A stretch of 12,541 nucleotides of DNA from Oscillospiraceae bacterium (GTDB lineage: Bacteria; Bacillota; Clostridia; Oscillospirales; Ruminococcaceae), in the NCBI GenBank assembly GCA_016297165.1, contig JAEDHF010000037.1, forward strand, positions 1 through 12,541, in the 5' to 3' direction. The notes beneath the pieces are model-generated. The model had not been told where the DNA came from. It worked only from the letters and a program-made list of their open reading frames with translations, and made no database searches. This document shows, one piece after another, positions 1 through 6,489 of the stretch. The translations under genes and the position numbers were made by a program. Each line of letters opens with the position of its first letter. Position 1 is the first letter of the stretch.

Positions 1-730
1 TACCCAGCCACTGCTGATTGTATATGCCGAGGATTTCCGCCTGCTGCATTTCCGTATCAAAGAGCACCTGAAAACGTTTAAGCTGATGAGGCTGCATAAG
101 GTAATTCCACGCCCCATAGATAAGAAGAGGAATCGCAAGAAGCGCCGCCAGCATATACTTGATGGAAACCCCCGCCGAAAAGAGCATAGCGGCAAAGATA
201 AAGATAAATACAAGCGCCGAGCCGTCGTCGCCCTGCTTCACGATAATTAAGGTCGGAACTGCCCCGTGGATACAGAGCAGGAGCATATTTATCGGGTCGT
301 TTACCTTGCCTCCGCATTTATGCAGGTGGAGGGCAAAGGTTAGGATAAAGGCAATTTTAAGAAGCTCCGAGGGCTGAAACTGAATAAATCCGAGGTTAAG
401 CCAGCCTATATCGTCCGCTCCGTCAACGCCTCGTCCGAGAGGGGTAAAAACGAGGAGAGAAAGTATCACCGCCACAGGGGCATAAAGCCACCATAGCTTA
501 ACAATAAAGCTATAGTCAACAGCCGACAAAACAAGGGCGATAAAAACCCCGATAAGGGTTGCGACGGTCTGTGTTTTCCATTGTCTCGAAGAAACAAAGG
601 CGCTTATATCATTCTGATTAAGGGTATATAAAAGGAAGATACCGAAAAGCGAGATTACGATACAAAGCAGAAGAATAAGCTTATCCATTCGCTTAAGGTA
701 GTCCCAGAAAATTGAAAGAATTCGTTTCAT
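1..730 (-). CDS. FtsW/RodA-family (SEDS) cell-wall glycosyltransferase, 3' end outside window
   Basis: SEDS proteins are polytopic membrane enzymes that polymerise peptidoglycan from lipid II, working with a class B penicillin-binding protein. I translated 243 codons from the ATG at 730; the reading frame stays open to the window edge, so the C-terminal part is missing. Hydrophobic helices begin at about residues 18-36 and 55-71. The family hallmark around residues 110-125 is present (W110, then FQPSEL with Q119-P120-S121-E122), matching the conserved QPSE block and the important Trp of RodA. A variant of the usual QPDLGTA motif is seen as KQGDDGSAL at 165-173. The region corresponding to the large extracellular loop (about 213-243) looks divergent. 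No strong Shine-Dalgarno sequence precedes the ATG, but a good promoter lies about 40-70 bases upstream. The family is secure; RodA versus FtsW/SpoVE is not, with RodA favoured. Confidence 0.85.
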   Translation of the reverse strand, partial: MKRILSIFWDYLKRMDKLILLLCIVISLFGIFLLYTLNQNDISAFVSSRQWKTQTVATLIGVFIALVLSAVDYSFIVKLWWLYAPVAVILSLLVFTPLGRGVDGADDIGWLNLGFIQFQPSELLKIAFILTFALHLHKCGGKVNDPINMLLLCIHGAVPTLIIVKQGDDGSALVFIFIFAAMLFSAGVSIKYMLAALLAIPLLIYGAWNYLMQPHQLKRFQVLFDTEMQQAEILGIYNQQWLG

Positions 731-768
731 ATATTTATCATTATAGTGCTTAAAATGTATTCTCTAAT

Positions 769-797
769 ATTATATACCAAAACCCGATTATTTGCAA
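769..797 (-). promoter_or_regulatory. Sigma-A-type promoter of the SEDS gene
   Basis: On the minus strand a TTGCAA -35 box (797-792) and a perfect TATAAT -10 box (774-769) are separated by 17 bases. Transcription would begin near 762, giving a leader of about 32 bases before the ATG at 730. The -35 box lies inside one copy of a 13-base direct repeat, which may be an operator. A second TATAAT (745-740) lies nearer the gene but has no matching -35 box. Confidence 0.65.
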
Positions 798-866
798 GAT
801 TTTTTCTGATAAAAAAAGATTTTTTTAGGGCAGTATGACATCAGAAAAGCTAACGATTATTTGCAA
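785..866. repeat. 13-base direct repeat CGATTATTTGCAA in a divergent promoter region
   Basis: The sequence CGATTATTTGCAA occurs at 785-797 and again at 854-866, start sites 69 bases apart. The first copy overlaps the -35 box of the leftward SEDS promoter; the second ends six bases before the -35 box of the rightward acetyltransferase promoter. The identity is directly visible. A role as a shared regulator site is inference; chance similarity in AT-rich DNA is possible. Confidence 0.5.
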
Positions 867-872
867 AGTCCA

Positions 873-901
873 TTGACAATTAAAATTAACTGTAATATAA
901 T
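873..901 (+). promoter_or_regulatory. Consensus promoter of the GNAT acetyltransferase gene
   Basis: A perfect TTGACA (873-878), a 17-base spacer and a perfect TATAAT (896-901) form a full-consensus sigma-A promoter. Transcription should start near 908, about 150 bases before the ATG at 1057. Such a strong promoter in front of a long folded leader suggests that output is limited after initiation. Confidence 0.85.
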
Positions 902-907
902 GGGAGT

Positions 908-1056
908 ACGGGATACTTCCCGATAATAAACCATAAGGAATTTGCTGTTTGAAGAACAACACCTTGGAGATTGTAGCGTAAACGGGAGGTTTGCGTAATA
1001 CAATCCCACACAAGCCTCCCGGATATTGCAATCAACAATCATCAGGAGGAAAAACA
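908..1056 (+). promoter_or_regulatory. Structured 5' leader of the GNAT gene, candidate cis-regulatory RNA
   Basis: Visible elements, in order: a short hairpin with stem CGGGA/TCCCG (909-913 with 918-922); a two-part hairpin AAGG/CCTT (935-938 with 962-965) enclosing TGTT/AACA (946-949 with 955-958); and a long hairpin pairing 983-993 with 1011-1021 over 11 consecutive positions, one of them G-U. The 17-base loop of the long hairpin contains TACAATC (999-1005), which is complementary to GATTGTA at 969-975, so an H-type pseudoknot of 7 bp can form. A second ACAATC at 1035-1040, three bases before the AGGAGG site, could compete for the same strand. No convincing intrinsic terminator is seen, so any control would more likely act on translation. 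I do not recognise a known riboswitch class. Function is inference. Confidence 0.5.
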
Positions 1057-1683
1057 ATGAATAAAAATGACTACATCATCCGCCCGGAAAGAAAAGAGGA
1101 ACAGCACGAGGTAGAAGCCCTCGTCAGAGAAGCCTTCTGGAACGTTTATCGTCCCGGCTGTCTTGAGCATTACGTTCTTCATATTTTAAGGGACGACCCC
1201 GACTTTATAAACGAGCTTAACTTCGTTCTCGAAAGGGACGGAAGGCTTATCGGTCAGAACGTTTTCGTAAAGGCGCATATCACCGCCGACCACGGAGGGG
1301 ATATCCCTGTATTGGCTATGGGACCTATTTGTATCGCTAACGATATGAAGCGCAAGGGATTCGGAAAAATCCTGCTGGATTATTCTCTTGAAAAGGCGGC
1401 GGCTATGGGCTTCGGGGCAGTATGCTTTGAGGGCAACATAGCCTTCTACGGAAAAAGCGGCTTTCGCTATGCCTCGGAATACGGTATCCGATATCACGAT
1501 ATGCCCGAGGCCGAGGACGCTTCCTTCTTCCTTTGCAAGGAGCTGATACCCGGCTATCTTAACGGTGTAACCGGAGTTTACCACACTCCTGCCGTTTACT
1601 ATGTAAACGAGGAAGAAGCCGAGGAATTCGATAAGGCTTTCCCGAAAATGGAAAAGCTTAAGCTTCCCGGACAATTATTCTGA
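1057..1683 (+). CDS. GNAT-family N-acetyltransferase (YhbS-like)
   Basis: A predicted cytoplasmic enzyme of 208 residues that transfers acetyl from acetyl-CoA to an amine; the acceptor is unknown. The GNAT fold is supported by an N-terminal segment (about 5-50), a beta-strand region ending GPICI (89-93), the acetyl-CoA pyrophosphate loop KRKGFG (98-103), and the C-terminal signature FYGKSGF (130-136), the layout of COG3153/YhbS-like proteins. A further 70 residues after the signature may form a family-specific tail. The ATG at 1057 is chosen because AGGAGG sits at 1044-1049, an ideal distance. A longer in-frame start at TTG 991 would lie inside the leader hairpin and lacks a ribosome binding site. 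The gene is monocistronic, bounded by its own promoter and a terminator. The family is secure; the substrate cannot be read from sequence. Confidence 0.88.
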   Translation: MNKNDYIIRPERKEEQHEVEALVREAFWNVYRPGCLEHYVLHILRDDPDFINELNFVLERDGRLIGQNVFVKAHITADHGGDIPVLAMGPICIANDMKRKGFGKILLDYSLEKAAAMGFGAVCFEGNIAFYGKSGFRYASEYGIRYHDMPEAEDASFFLCKELIPGYLNGVTGVYHTPAVYYVNEEEAEEFDKAFPKMEKLKLPGQLF

Positions 1684-1691
1684 GCGAACAG

Positions 1692-1730
1692 AAAATGCAG
1701 TGCGCTGTATGGGCGCACTGCATTTTACTT
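1692..1730. terminator. Bidirectional intrinsic terminator between convergent genes
   Basis: A perfect 14-bp inverted repeat (1692-1705 with 1713-1726, arm AAAATGCAGTGCGC) closes a 7-base loop. Rightward it is followed by a T-rich run (TTTTACTTTT); leftward the complementary A-tract gives a U-tract. It lies 9 bases after the acetyltransferase stop and 5 bases beyond the antiporter stop, so one element should end both converging transcripts. Confidence 0.9.
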
Positions 1731-2930
1731 TTATCCGTTATCCTCTAAAAGCCTCTTACAGCTCACATCTATTCCGATAGCGCCGAGAGGGGCGGTAATA
1801 ATTATTGCAAGCACCGCCACAGACAGCACCATATTGCCGCAGGGTAGTCCGAGAGCAAGAGGAACGGAGCCGATAGCCGCCTGTACCGTAGCCTTAGGGA
1901 GATAGGCTATTACGCAGAACATACGTTCCTTAGGGTTAAGTCTTGTTTTTATAAGACAGAGGAGAACGCCAAGGGTTCTGAAACAAAGGGCAATCAGAAT
2001 CATAAGGGGAGCCATTATCCCTGCCGAAAGGGTATAGCGGATATCTACCGCCGCCCCCACAAGAACAAAAAGAATAATTTCAGCCGCTATCCAGAGCTTT
2101 CCGAACTTTCCCGAAAGCCTTTCGGTAACCGAAATAGGAAGCTTAAGCCTTAATACACAAGCCATAGCTACAACCGCCAGTAAGCCCGATATCGCCACAT
2201 ATTCCTTTGCAAGGTCTTCCGCAGACATAAGCAGAAAGGCAGTACCGAGAATTATTATTACCTTAGCGGTATTCCTTATTTTGCGGTTATGGCTGAAGCT
2301 TTTTTCGAAAAGAAGGTAAAGTCCGATACCGAGAATGCCTCCGAGGCTTACTCCGAGAAGAATCGAAACAGGAATATCAATAAGTCCGCCTATATCTGCA
2401 TTTCCGCCCTGCGCCATAGCGGTAAAAACCCCGAAAAGAACGATAACGAATATATCGTCACAGGAGGCTCCTGCCAGTATCAGCTGGGGGATACTTTTCC
2501 CCGTTCCCCGTTTTTCCTCTATAAGCTTAACCATTCGGGGAACTACAACGGCAGGAGATACTGCGCTTAATACAGCCCCCATAACGAGAGCGTCAAGGGT
2601 ACTTATTCCGAGGAGAAGCGGCGCAAAGCATACATAACCCACTATCTCGGCGCAGGCAGGCACAAACGCCATTAAAACGGCAGGCCTGCCCACTTTTTTT
2701 AAATCGGAGAGATTAAGAGAAAGCCCTGCCTTAACGAGAATAATAATGAGGGCAATCCTACGAAGCTCCGAGGAAATTCCGAGAATCGAGGGGTCGATGA
2801 GGTCGAGAACGAATGGGCCCGTAACAATACCGGTTATAAGCATTCCGATTATTCGGGGAAGCTTAAGCGTATTGAAAATACTTCCCATAGCCATTCCCAC
2901 AAGAAGAATTATTCCAAGCGACAGTAACAT
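1731..2930 (-). CDS. Cation:proton antiporter (Na+/H+ exchanger family)
   Basis: A 399-residue membrane protein expected to exchange Na+, K+ or Li+ for H+ across the cytoplasmic membrane. It is hydrophobic throughout, with roughly 11-13 predicted membrane segments, the normal size for a bare exchanger domain; no TrkA-N/RCK or C-terminal regulatory domain follows. Family features are SAVSPAVVVP (122-131) and GASCDDIF (154-161), where the D158-D159 pair matches the ion-binding acidic motif of exchangers; DD rather than ND is usually linked to electrogenic CPA2-type exchange. A later YLPKATVQAAIG block (343-354) is typical of Firmicutes NhaP-like members. The start at 2930 is chosen because GGAGG lies 7 bases upstream; an in-frame ATG 11 codons earlier would bypass that site. 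The gene has its own promoter and an attenuator-like leader. The exchanger family is secure; the ion is not. Confidence 0.87.
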   Translation of the reverse strand: MLLSLGIILLVGMAMGSIFNTLKLPRIIGMLITGIVTGPFVLDLIDPSILGISSELRRIALIIILVKAGLSLNLSDLKKVGRPAVLMAFVPACAEIVGYVCFAPLLLGISTLDALVMGAVLSAVSPAVVVPRMVKLIEEKRGTGKSIPQLILAGASCDDIFVIVLFGVFTAMAQGGNADIGGLIDIPVSILLGVSLGGILGIGLYLLFEKSFSHNRKIRNTAKVIIILGTAFLLMSAEDLAKEYVAISGLLAVVAMACVLRLKLPISVTERLSGKFGKLWIAAEIILFVLVGAAVDIRYTLSAGIMAPLMILIALCFRTLGVLLCLIKTRLNPKERMFCVIAYLPKATVQAAIGSVPLALGLPCGNMVLSVAVLAIIITAPLGAIGIDVSCKRLLEDNG

Positions 2931-3080
2931 ATTCAACCTCCATAAATTCAGAAATATAAGCATATCTCACCGCAAACAAAAAAGCCGACAGCTCCTGCTT
3001 AAAAACAGAAGTCATCAGCTTTAAAAACAGTTTCAAAGCGGTTCCGGTTACCCGAGGGAGAACATCATTCCCTTTATTTA
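2931..3080 (-). promoter_or_regulatory. Attenuator-type leader of the antiporter gene, candidate metal-ion riboswitch
   Basis: The leader of about 150 bases, read from the minus strand, contains: a hairpin with an AGGGA/TCCCT stem (3073-3055); a small CGG-GUAA-CCG hairpin with a GNRA-type loop (3054-3045); a 9-bp hairpin GCTTTGAAA/TTTTAAAGC with loop CTGT (3039-3018); and then an intrinsic terminator (3020-2978) sharing three bases with the preceding hairpin. About 47 bases later the ribosome binding site and ATG follow. This is the layout of a transcription-terminating riboswitch. Because it precedes a cation exchanger, Na+ (DUF1646/Na+-I), Li+ (nhaA-I, nhaA-II) and Mn2+ (yybP-ykoY) classes are the obvious comparisons, but I could not align it confidently to any of these from memory. 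Structure is visible; ligand control is inference. Confidence 0.6.
2978..3020 (-). terminator. Intrinsic terminator inside the antiporter leader
   Basis: Read from the minus strand, the arms 3020-3005 and 2998-2983 pair at 15 of 16 positions, counting G-U pairs, with one A-C mismatch and a 6-base loop. Six Ts (2983-2978) follow directly, then GTTTG. The position, downstream of the promoter and upstream of the coding start, makes it an attenuator rather than the end of the preceding symporter gene, although it could also stop read-through from that gene. Confidence 0.75.
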
Positions 3081-3086
3081 CCTTTA

Positions 3087-3115
3087 ATAATACTCCCCTT
3101 TTTCCCTTTTGTCAA
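3087..3115 (-). promoter_or_regulatory. Promoter of the antiporter gene, overlapping the symporter stop codon
   Basis: On the minus strand TTGACA (3115-3110) and TATTAT (3092-3087) are spaced by 17 bases, with an A/G-rich spacer. The -35 box overlaps the final codon and stop of the AGCS gene (stop at 3114-3112). Transcription would begin near 3080. This makes the antiporter an independent unit, not only a distal gene of a symporter operon. Confidence 0.8.
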
Positions 3116-4593
3116 GAGGAAGCTTCGGCTTTTTTCTTCTTCGCCGCCTTTTCGCCCTTTGACGCCGAGATATATCGTTTCGTTTCCTTTGTAACTACTC
3201 CGGAAAGGGCAATAAGAGCTATCATATTCGGTATAGCCATAAGGGAATTTACGATATCTGCGATTGTCCATACCGCCGCAACAGTCATATAAGGACCAAC
3301 CGCAACAGCGGCAATATATACCCAGTGGAAAATCTTTGTGGCGATTGGGTTAGAGCCCGTAAGGTAGGAAAGACAGCGTTCGGAGTAGTAGTTCCAGCCG
3401 AGAATCGTTGTAAAAGCGAAGAACACAAGGCACACCATAAGGATAACCTGGGGTACTACCGAGGGGAGAAAGGAAAGTCCGCTCTGGAAAGCGTGGGTAG
3501 TAACCGCTACGCCCTCGAGTCCCTCTACATTATTGCTTCCTGCAATTACGATAGCGAGACCTGTCATTGTGCAGATAACGATTGTATCAATAAATGTGCC
3601 TGTCATGGTAACAAGCCCCTGTCTTACGGGGTCCTTTGTTTTAGCGGCGGCAGAAGCTATAGGCGCAGAGCCGAGACCTGCCTCATTGGAGAAGATACCT
3701 CTTTGAATACCTCTTTGCATAGCAACGAAAATTCCCGCAGTGGTGCCGCCTGCAACAGCTTTAAAATCAAAGGCGCTTTCTATTATAGAAGCAAGAGCCG
3801 AGGGAACCTTATCAAGGTTGCAGATAATAATTGTGACTACCGCAAGAGTATAAAGCACCGCCATAAAGGGGACAACAATCTGTGAAACGGAAGAAATACG
3901 CTTAATTCCGCCTATTATTACGAGAGCAACCGCAAGGGTAATAATTATACCCGCTACCGCCGTAGCCATATCGACGCCAAGAAAGGCGGCGGAGGTATCA
4001 CCGTTTGAGGAGGAGAAAAATCCGCTTACGGCTGAGGTAATGCTGTTAATCTGTGAGAAGGTACCGATACCGAAAAGACCTACGAAAACGCCGAAAAGGG
4101 CAAACAGCTTAGCAAGCCATTTCCATCTTTCGCCCATTCCCCGTTCAATGTAGTAAAAGGGGCCGCCCAGCTTATTTCCGTTAGCGTCGGTAATACGGTA
4201 TTTAACCGCAAGAAGTCCCTCCACATACTTCGTCGCCATACCGAAAAGGGCGGCTATTTCCATCCATAGAAGAGCGCCGGGACCCCCAAGGCATATAGCA
4301 GTAGCAACGCCTACGATATTTCCTGTTCCGATAGTAGCGGAAAGAGCAGTACAAAGAGCTCCGAAGCTCGAAACATCTCCGTCTCCGCCCTCCTCGCTCT
4401 TGAACATATAGCGAAGAGCTCTTCCGAGAAATCTGAACTGGACTCCCCGTGAGCATATAGTCATCCATATACCGCCGAGGACAATCAGAACCACTAAGGG
4501 AATACTGATAAAATCGCTTATGCCGTTTAAAATATTCATAAAGATGTCGGGCTGCTCCGCTGTTTCAGCCGATAAAAGCTTAAATATATCCAT
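3112..4593 (-). CDS. AGCS-family sodium:alanine/glycine symporter
   Basis: A 493-residue inner-membrane carrier that imports alanine or glycine with Na+. Family signatures are visible: SSFGAL followed by IGTGNIVGVATAI (about 75-100), GGPGALLWMEIAALFGMATK (103-122), GGPFYYIERG (143-152), and later the NEAGLGSAPIASAAAKT block typical of AGCS/AlsT/DagA proteins. Length is normal. The C-terminus is a Lys/Ala-rich cytoplasmic tail. The ATG at 4593 has a GGAG motif 8 bases upstream and its own promoter further up. There is no terminator between this gene and the antiporter promoter, so some read-through into the antiporter leader is possible. Sodium entry through this carrier makes the neighbouring antiporter a sensible partner. 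The family is very secure; alanine versus glycine preference is not known. Confidence 0.95.
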   Translation of the reverse strand: MDIFKLLSAETAEQPDIFMNILNGISDFISIPLVVLIVLGGIWMTICSRGVQFRFLGRALRYMFKSEEGGDGDVSSFGALCTALSATIGTGNIVGVATAICLGGPGALLWMEIAALFGMATKYVEGLLAVKYRITDANGNKLGGPFYYIERGMGERWKWLAKLFALFGVFVGLFGIGTFSQINSITSAVSGFFSSSNGDTSAAFLGVDMATAVAGIIITLAVALVIIGGIKRISSVSQIVVPFMAVLYTLAVVTIIICNLDKVPSALASIIESAFDFKAVAGGTTAGIFVAMQRGIQRGIFSNEAGLGSAPIASAAAKTKDPVRQGLVTMTGTFIDTIVICTMTGLAIVIAGSNNVEGLEGVAVTTHAFQSGLSFLPSVVPQVILMVCLVFFAFTTILGWNYYSERCLSYLTGSNPIATKIFHWVYIAAVAVGPYMTVAAVWTIADIVNSLMAIPNMIALIALSGVVTKETKRYISASKGEKAAKKKKAEASS

Positions 4594-4632
4594 ATTTGCT
4601 CCGTAAAAATTCTGTAATAAAAACTATTGTTA

Positions 4633-4661
4633 ATTTTACCACAAATCGACTTTTTTTGCAA
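4633..4661 (-). promoter_or_regulatory. Promoter of the AGCS symporter gene
   Basis: On the minus strand TTGCAA (4661-4656) and TAAAAT (4638-4633) are 17 bases apart. The predicted start near 4626 gives a leader of about 33 bases ending with a GGAG ribosome binding site. No long leader or attenuator is seen here, unlike the antiporter gene. Confidence 0.65.
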
Positions 4662-4734
4662 GTGAGAAAGGGCTGAATTGCAGCATTAAGGGACTATTTG
4701 TGAACTCTACACAAAATATCGAGGAATATTGATG

Positions 4735-4794
4735 AAAAAACGCCTTAAATCTTGTTGAATATTCATAAACAGGAACAGTCCTTACGGCGGTTTT
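4735..4794 (-). terminator. Probable terminator after the transglutaminase-like gene
   Basis: Read from the minus strand, AAAACCGCC (4794-4786) can pair with GGCGTTTT (4744-4737) with one bulged C, enclosing a smaller AGGA/TCCT hairpin (4782-4771), and the 3' side ends in six Ts (4740-4735). It begins about 40 bases beyond the stop codon. The outer loop is unusually long, so this is a weaker candidate than the other terminators here. Confidence 0.4.
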
Positions 4795-4836
4795 GCATAC
4801 TACTGTTTGGCAATCCCCCATATCGTTGCCCTGCAT

Positions 4837-6432
4837 TTATTTTTGAATATATACCGTATTACCCGAGCAGCCTATCCATATTTCTCCGGGATTACAGCCA
4901 TACTTTTTAAGACCTGTAATGGCGTTCTTACTCATATCGTTATAAATATCAAGGATAATCGACGGGTCACAGATTATTTCCGTACGCATTATGCCCTTTT
5001 TATAGTTTTCGGCAAAGCCCTTATAAAGCGCCGCTAAAGCCGTATTCTTGTCGTAATAAACCGTAATACCCATATATTTGTAATAGTCATAATCGGTTGA
5101 TGTTGCCTTCGGGATAGTAAATCTGTTATCCGGCTTGTGATCCTTGCTGAGCTTTTTCGTGGTTACGCAGAAATAATTGTGGAGACACAAAGGAGTGCTT
5201 CCCGTGGGGTCGTCATAGGTTACGTCAACATTGTACCAATCCCCCTCCAGCTTAATCATATTCCATAAATGATTCTGGTCGGTGTAGCCAAAGACGCATA
5301 TAGTATCCAGCCCAATAGACTGGCAGAGATAGGCGAAGGCCTTCGAATAGCCCTCGCATAAAGCCTTTCCGTTAAGGATAGGCCCGTCGGCACAGCATAT
5401 TGTTGCATTTCCGTTCAGGGTATAAACCGTATTATCTATAAGAGTATCGTGGATGCAGACAACTCTGTCGAACAGCTTATCATAGCTAAGCGCCTTATCG
5501 ATTATTTTCTGAGCCGCTTTTTTAAGCTTCGGCATTGTTTTTTCTGCCTCTGCCTTTGTTCTGGTATAATAGGGTTTTACGCTCTGAACTATATCCCCGA
5601 TATAGGAATACTGGTAGCCATAGCCGGAGGAAATCCATATAAGCTGTGGATTTTCATAATCTATTGCGGTAAAAACCTTCAGTATGTCATCTTCTGTTGC
5701 ATTAAAGCCCGAAACGTCGATTTCCTTCTTAAAATCCGATATTCCCTCGTATAAGACCTTATAAAGCCTTTTATGCTTATCGCTAAGGGTAGAATAGATA
5801 TACTTTTTCGTGTAATCGTCCAGTATGCTTTCCGAAGAGTCCGAAGCCGCCGCTATCGTATAGCTCTCGGTAATATACTTTGATGTCCAGCCTCTTTTGC
5901 AAGCTATTATCCGAAGCTTTGAGGTTTCCGAAATCCTTATTCCGCTGTCGGTATATTTCTTTGAATTAGCGGTAGGCTTACTTCCGTCAAGGGTATAGTA
6001 GAACTTAACCCCCGATAAATCCGTTGAAAGCTTTATAGTCTGCGCCTTATCGTAATTTTCGCCTTCCTTTGAAAGACTGAACTTCGGGGAAAGCTTATAT
6101 ATGTAGGAAACGGTCTTGCTCTTTGTGCCGCTCTTCTTGCTGTACGCCTTAAGTGTAGTATTCTTTTCAATACTGATTGACTTCGTGTAGCGCTTATAGC
6201 TTCCGCCGTTAAGGCTATAGTATATATCTGCGTCCTTCGTGCTGCAGGACAGGGAAACCTTTATGCTTTTTCCTGTAGTATATGTACCCGACTTTTTATC
6301 GGCAGAAGGCGCCTTTAACGAAACCGCCGCCTCAGCCACAATTTCCGTTCCGAGAAATTCCTGTACGGGCTCGCTTAAGGACAGCCCCATTACGAATACT
6401 GCCGCAAGGGTAAGAAGCCATTTTTTCTTCAT
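4837..6432 (-). CDS. Secreted transglutaminase-like protein with two chitobiase C-terminal-type repeats
   Basis: A 531-residue exported protein. A lysine-rich N-terminus and hydrophobic stretch (about 5-20) form a signal peptide, with possible AEA-type cleavage near residues 33-36. Two immunoglobulin-like repeats follow at about 38-113 and 116-193; the second has the hallmark YYTLDGSKPT (145-154), typical of the CHB_HEX_C_1/FN3-associated family. A linker region (about 200-335) leads to a transglutaminase/protease-like core: C359 in ALCEGYSKAFAYL, H388 in NHLWN, and D403 in NVDVTYDDP form the expected Cys-His-Asp triad. Such domains act as cysteine proteases, amidases or crosslinkers at the cell surface; the substrate here is unknown. 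No sortase motif or wall-binding repeat is seen, so it may be released. Start ATG 6432 follows an AAAGG motif. It lies 57 bases after the GH31 gene with no terminator between, so co-transcription is likely; I found only weak promoter-like sequence in that gap. Confidence 0.85.
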   Translation of the reverse strand: MKKKWLLTLAAVFVMGLSLSEPVQEFLGTEIVAEAAVSLKAPSADKKSGTYTTGKSIKVSLSCSTKDADIYYSLNGGSYKRYTKSISIEKNTTLKAYSKKSGTKSKTVSYIYKLSPKFSLSKEGENYDKAQTIKLSTDLSGVKFYYTLDGSKPTANSKKYTDSGIRISETSKLRIIACKRGWTSKYITESYTIAAASDSSESILDDYTKKYIYSTLSDKHKRLYKVLYEGISDFKKEIDVSGFNATEDDILKVFTAIDYENPQLIWISSGYGYQYSYIGDIVQSVKPYYTRTKAEAEKTMPKLKKAAQKIIDKALSYDKLFDRVVCIHDTLIDNTVYTLNGNATICCADGPILNGKALCEGYSKAFAYLCQSIGLDTICVFGYTDQNHLWNMIKLEGDWYNVDVTYDDPTGSTPLCLHNYFCVTTKKLSKDHKPDNRFTIPKATSTDYDYYKYMGITVYYDKNTALAALYKGFAENYKKGIMRTEIICDPSIILDIYNDMSKNAITGLKKYGCNPGEIWIGCSGNTVYIQK

Positions 6433-6489
6433 AAGCTATACCTTTCTGTATGCATTTTGTTTTCAGATAACCTGTGATATATTATGTTG

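Noticed and set aside
942..998. Small upstream reading frame (TTG start, 18 codons) in the GNAT leader
   Set aside because: The purine-rich AAGGA is too close to the TTG for a good start, and the stretch is better explained by the hairpins.
991..1056. Longer start of the acetyltransferase at TTG 991
   Set aside because: No ribosome binding site, lies in the loop side of a strong hairpin, and a far better ATG with AGGAGG exists at 1057.
1186..1674. Long open frame opposite the acetyltransferase gene
   Set aside because: Antisense shadow without ribosome binding site or recognisable domain; the plus frame has clear GNAT motifs.
2931..2963. Upstream ATG adding 11 residues to the antiporter
   Set aside because: It would leave the GGAGG site unused, inside the coding region; the added residues do not improve the first membrane helix.
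3325..3885. 186-codon open frame opposite the symporter gene
   Set aside because: Cys/Arg/Ser-rich shadow translation; the opposite strand encodes intact AGCS motifs.
4697..4714. Hairpin TTTGTG/CACAAA between the symporter and transglutaminase-like genes
   Set aside because: Only 6 bp, no U-tract and no position relative to a start codon that suggests a function.
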